From Apostichopus japonicus (taxonomy: Eukaryota > Echinodermata > Holothuroidea > Aspidochirotida > Stichopodidae): a stretch of 64,000 nucleotides of DNA. Numbering within the stretch: the stretch's first letter is position 1; each line of letters begins with the position of its first letter. Below, piece after piece: positions 61,201-64,000 of the stretch. The stretch is taken from NCBI RefSeq assembly GCF_037975245.1, contig NC_092569.1, positions 29,596,168 to 29,660,167 on the forward strand, in the 5' to 3' direction. Both the position numbers and the translations under genes were made by a program. Below the pieces are notes generated by a model. The model did no database searches. It was given only the letters and a program-made list of their open reading frames with translations, and had not been told where the DNA came from.

Positions 61201-62865
61201 TTTGCTATGTTCTGGTATAACTTGGTAGATCATGCACTTCAATATTTAACAATATGGATGCCATAGAGTAGACATGTAGTTTGGGATCATTTTGACAGAA
61301 AAAATGTGAATAGGAAAATCCGGGTGGATAGCTTTTGTATCACAAAGACGATTTCTGATGTCGTCAAGCATAATGACTCCCGAAACACAAAACACAAGTC
61401 AGCACCCCCACCCACTTCACCAACGGGGGGTAACTAATATTTTATTATAGGGAAGTATATTTGCATATTTGTTAGTTGATTGTTATTATTTATATAATTG
61501 AGTCACACCATGGCTAATTTTAAAATTGACTCACCTGCTGTTCCTCCGTGAGTTCCTACGCTTGAGAGTTGATATTGCCCCCATTCATCTGAGATACGAA
61601 ATTGGTCATATGTTACGTAATAAGACTGTCCTGCAGCATTCTCAAACTCCAATCTCAGTTGGTATAACTTTTGGTTTGTTAGAAAGGCTAATTTCTCATT
61701 TCCAATCCAAAAATCACTGCCAAGAAAACCAAAGCCGTTTTTGAAGTCTTGCCAATTCCTATTAAAATTAACAGAATCCAGTCGTCGCCGCTGTAACACC
61801 TGCAGTAGATATCGTATCGGAGTAGAAAGTTACTATCTAGAATTTGTATCGGTGTAATCAACAGCAAATGTTTTTATGAATATGATCGCTTATTAAAACA
61901 AGTACTATGTATAAAGTTATAGCTTTATTTTATTTTGTGACAACTTTCATTGTACCATTTGCATCTATTTAAATTGACTGTAACGTCATACCCCTTAGTT
62001 CTGTAACCTAAGAATCCAACAAAAGTGCACGCGTAAGTTTCTGATCGGTGTATTATATGAATGTAGGCTATTGAAAATGCCAAATCAACTATTGCTGTTC
62101 CATACATTTTTCTGTTACGCTTACTTGAAGTCAACATTATTTAACGTGTTTAGAACAATAATATGATTGATAATAAACTACAAAACAGACGATGCGATAA
62201 CATTCAATGTAATGTGAAATGAAACACAGTAAGGCTTACCGTCCATCCACCGTTATTGAATTCATTATCACAGTAAGCTTCAAACGGTTCAGGGTATCCG
62301 TCTGGTTTGATGAGGTACACGCCAGATGTATTTTGGGTAGAGGAGCAGGTATTCAATACTTCCTTGCAATCTCTTGGGTATTCAGGTTGTTGAAAAACAA
62401 AGTATGAGGAACCTGTGTGAAGAACGAAGATCATTTTGATATCATGAAATTACCAACAAAAAAAAATAATAATCGCGTTCCACGTTATTCGTAGAGTGTG
62501 AATATTTCAGTGTAAGCATATCGATATCTAACAAGCAAAGCCTGTTTATTCGGCTGATTTGTTAAAAAAAGTTTAGTTTATGATGATAACAAAGTTGAAA
62601 AATAAAATATACTAAGGCAACCATGAGTGATATGAAACGTAAAAAGAAGAAAGTTTAAAGAATGGCAAACATGAAGAACAGAGTTAAGTTCCAAGCGATC
62701 ACAATGAACATTTGAATTAAAAAAGAGTGTATTGAATTAGGTAAGCAACAAAACTGTGACCGTCAGCCATTTGTCAGTACTAATAGTTAAGGGTAACCGA
62801 TTCTCAAAATAAGACTTTCATTAGTTTGACCTACCTGATGATTGTTTACCGACGCTTGCGACGAC
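57954..62865 (-). CDS. Gene D: secreted FBG1(partial)-TIL-TILa/EGF-FBG2 protein, 5' exon off window
   Basis: Exons in transcription order are 62835-62865, 62240-62412, 61535-61799, 60832-61043, 60329-60640, 59933-60194 and 57954-58276. All junction phases match gene B, and the order is micro-exon, FBG1 (two exons), TIL, TILa/EGF-FBG2a, FBG2b, FBG2c. The signal-peptide exon should lie right of the window: the micro-exon starts in phase 0, and in gene B this intron is 6.8 kb. Introns also align with gene B. The clearest difference is a TIL to EGF intron of 191 bp against 401 bp in B. Protein differences from B include a 5-Tyr instead of 7-Tyr run, RP for SS after DRDNDES, HVE for PVG in the insert, and CQTNK for CPTNK at the TIL start. 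Function as for gene B, by homology. Confidence 0.83.
59933..60194 (-). CDS. Gene D exon 7: FBG2 second segment
   Basis: This 262-nt exon encodes VIQRRSSAAVDFYRTWAEY, HPRGDHWLGND, SYYALYSSFSISDDADKY and SYSGNSG, going from phase 0 to phase 1. Confidence 0.9.
60329..60640 (-). CDS. Gene D exon 6: TILa/EGF-like segment fused to FBG2 first segment
   Basis: This 312-nt, phase 0-0 exon reads NGESYVNSGC, CYCIDGYEGDGVTC and VPKDCQELYVDG up to GGGWT. It is nearly identical to 18204-18515. Confidence 0.88.
60832..61043 (-). CDS. Gene D exon 5: TIL domain
   Basis: This 212-nt exon reads EWCQTNKIFSNETCERTC, CISSTS, CVCVGDYMVQDENC and NQCSCFAADKGTVLM, then gtcag. Confidence 0.87.
61535..61799 (-). CDS. 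Gene D exon 4: FBG1 second segment
   Basis: This 265-nt exon encodes VLQRRRLDSVNFNRNWQDF, GFLGSDFWIGNEKLAFLTNQ and GTHGGTAG, ending in phase 1. Confidence 0.9.
62240..62412 (-). CDS. Gene D exon 3: FBG1 first segment
   Basis: This 173-nt exon encodes SSYFVFQQPEYPRDCKEV to NNGGWT. The protein is the same as gene B's in this stretch. Confidence 0.9.
62835..62865 (-). CDS. Gene D exon 2: 31-nt micro-exon
   Basis: It reads VVASVGKQSS plus one base of Gly, between atacag and gtaggt. Confidence 0.75.
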
Positions 62866-64000
62866 CTGTATTTTAAATAAAATAAATGTTACTCGAATTA
62901 AAAGGACAATTATCTACCTGTATCTATTGACAGTAGCGAACATTACATTGGAGTTATATCAAATGAGTTACAGAATGATGCAAACTTGGTCTGCTGGGGC
63001 AATATACTTCCGCTCGATTCTTATGTTCATATTAGAACTTCAATTCAAGCTTACTTCCATAAGTCACGGAATAGGTCAAATCTCATGGACTTAAGCTTAC
63101 TGCAGTCCAGATCCTTCATTTCCCCTTCCTTTCATTTTAATAGATAAAACATGAGTGACTTTCAATCAGCTAAATATAATAAACAAACTTGACCTGCAAA
63201 CCGTTACAGGAAGACTGAATCACTTTGATGCATGATTGGCAACTAACTACCAGAACAAAGACCAAACAAAACGTAAACAACTTTCTTTTCTTTGTTCGTG
63301 TCATACGTGTTGGACATATCTCTCCTCACAGTATAGGATATTATATTTTACGTTTGTTATGGAGAAGATGTTCGAAGTATCACAGGTGACAGTATGTAAC
63401 TAAAATTGATTCTTCTTTAGATTTATTCCGATTGCGTGAGAGTTTTCAAAGAATATGAACGGAAATGATCAGCTGTTGCAATTTTACACTTAAGTTAAGA
63501 TATTACAAACATTTAGAGTGTTTAATACTTTAAGATAGATCAGTGTCATACAGCGCTCTGTTGTATACTTTGTTTTCAATCAGCTTCATATATAATATAT
63601 TAGTTAAGCAAAATATCAAATATTAAATACATTGTTAGTATCGTACGTGGTCTTAGCTATTAAGTAGCTATGGTCTGCTATAGAAATGAAAATGGTGGTG
63701 AATTGACATTTTTGCGTCATTTTCTGTTTCTTTTAATGAATATTAAAGTAGGGTGGATTTCAAAGAACATTAAAACAAAGGTTAACCTTTCTTTAAATTA
63801 AATATTCGGCAAATGGAATTGAATTTTGTACTCAGTTTTGTGATTTCAGTTAAACGGATTGTTTATAAAGCTATTATCAGTAAAGTTGCTTGGTAATTAT
63901 TAACTGACATTTGAGTACATTGTCTGACGCTAAAAAAAACAATTGGAAAATACAATGATCTTTCCCAAAAAACCATGAATAATGTTACCAGCAAGCTACA
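62866..64000 (-). other. Start of gene D intron 1
   Basis: Aligns with 20,912-22,060 of gene B. No exon is seen before the window ends. Confidence 0.7.

Larger units (their letters stand above)
44031..64000. repeat. Segmental duplication block, right copy (genes C+D)
   Basis: This is colinear with 1-22,060. Gene A pairs with C and gene B with D, showing that a two-gene unit was copied in direct orientation. The right breakpoint is outside the window. Confidence 0.9.

Overview
This is AT-rich animal genomic DNA with small phased exons, GT-AG introns and many degraded transposons. It contains no bacterial-type operon. All convincing coding sequence is on the minus strand and belongs to one tandem family of secreted fibrinogen-related (FReD/FBG) proteins. 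The family type, the intron-exon style and the repeat landscape suggest a marine invertebrate deuterostome, possibly a sea cucumber or other echinoderm. That species call is inference and is weak.

Layout, named in + strand order: gene A (1455-11149, its 3' exons lie left of the window), gene B (15830-27832, complete, 554 codons by my splice model), gene C (33974-53302, complete, 1110 codons) and gene D (57954-62865, its signal-peptide exon lies right of the window). Each gene has, in transcription order: a signal-peptide exon; a very long first intron (about 7-8 kb where both ends are visible); a 31-nt micro-exon; two exons encoding the first two thirds of an FBG domain (FBG1); a TIL exon; an exon fusing a TILa/VWC-EGF-like segment to the start of a second FBG domain; and two exons completing that domain (FBG2). 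All junction phases are compatible and every assigned exon is open.

Gene C differs by having eight extra 210-nt, phase 0-0 cysteine-rich exons between TIL and FBG2, in units of about 790 bp. Two adjacent units (1,588 bp) were duplicated again almost without change. In genes B, C and D the last exon has a (TAT)n microsatellite, read as 7, 12 and 5 tyrosines, inside an extra Cys-containing insertion in the C-terminal part of FBG2.

Positions 1 to about 22,060 and 44,031 to 64,000 are two diverged copies of one two-gene block (A+B and C+D), so gene A probably also has a cysteine-rich array beyond the left edge. The spacers at 11.4-15.6, 27.8-33.7 and 53.6-57.7 kb hold no gene I can support. They hold a lone coiled-coil-like exon fragment on the plus strand (two copies, one decayed), TA tracts, a nested hAT-like MITE and other transposon relics. 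The likely role of the proteins is extracellular recognition or adhesion of the FREP/ficolin/tenascin-C-terminal type. No ligand or immune role can be shown from sequence alone.
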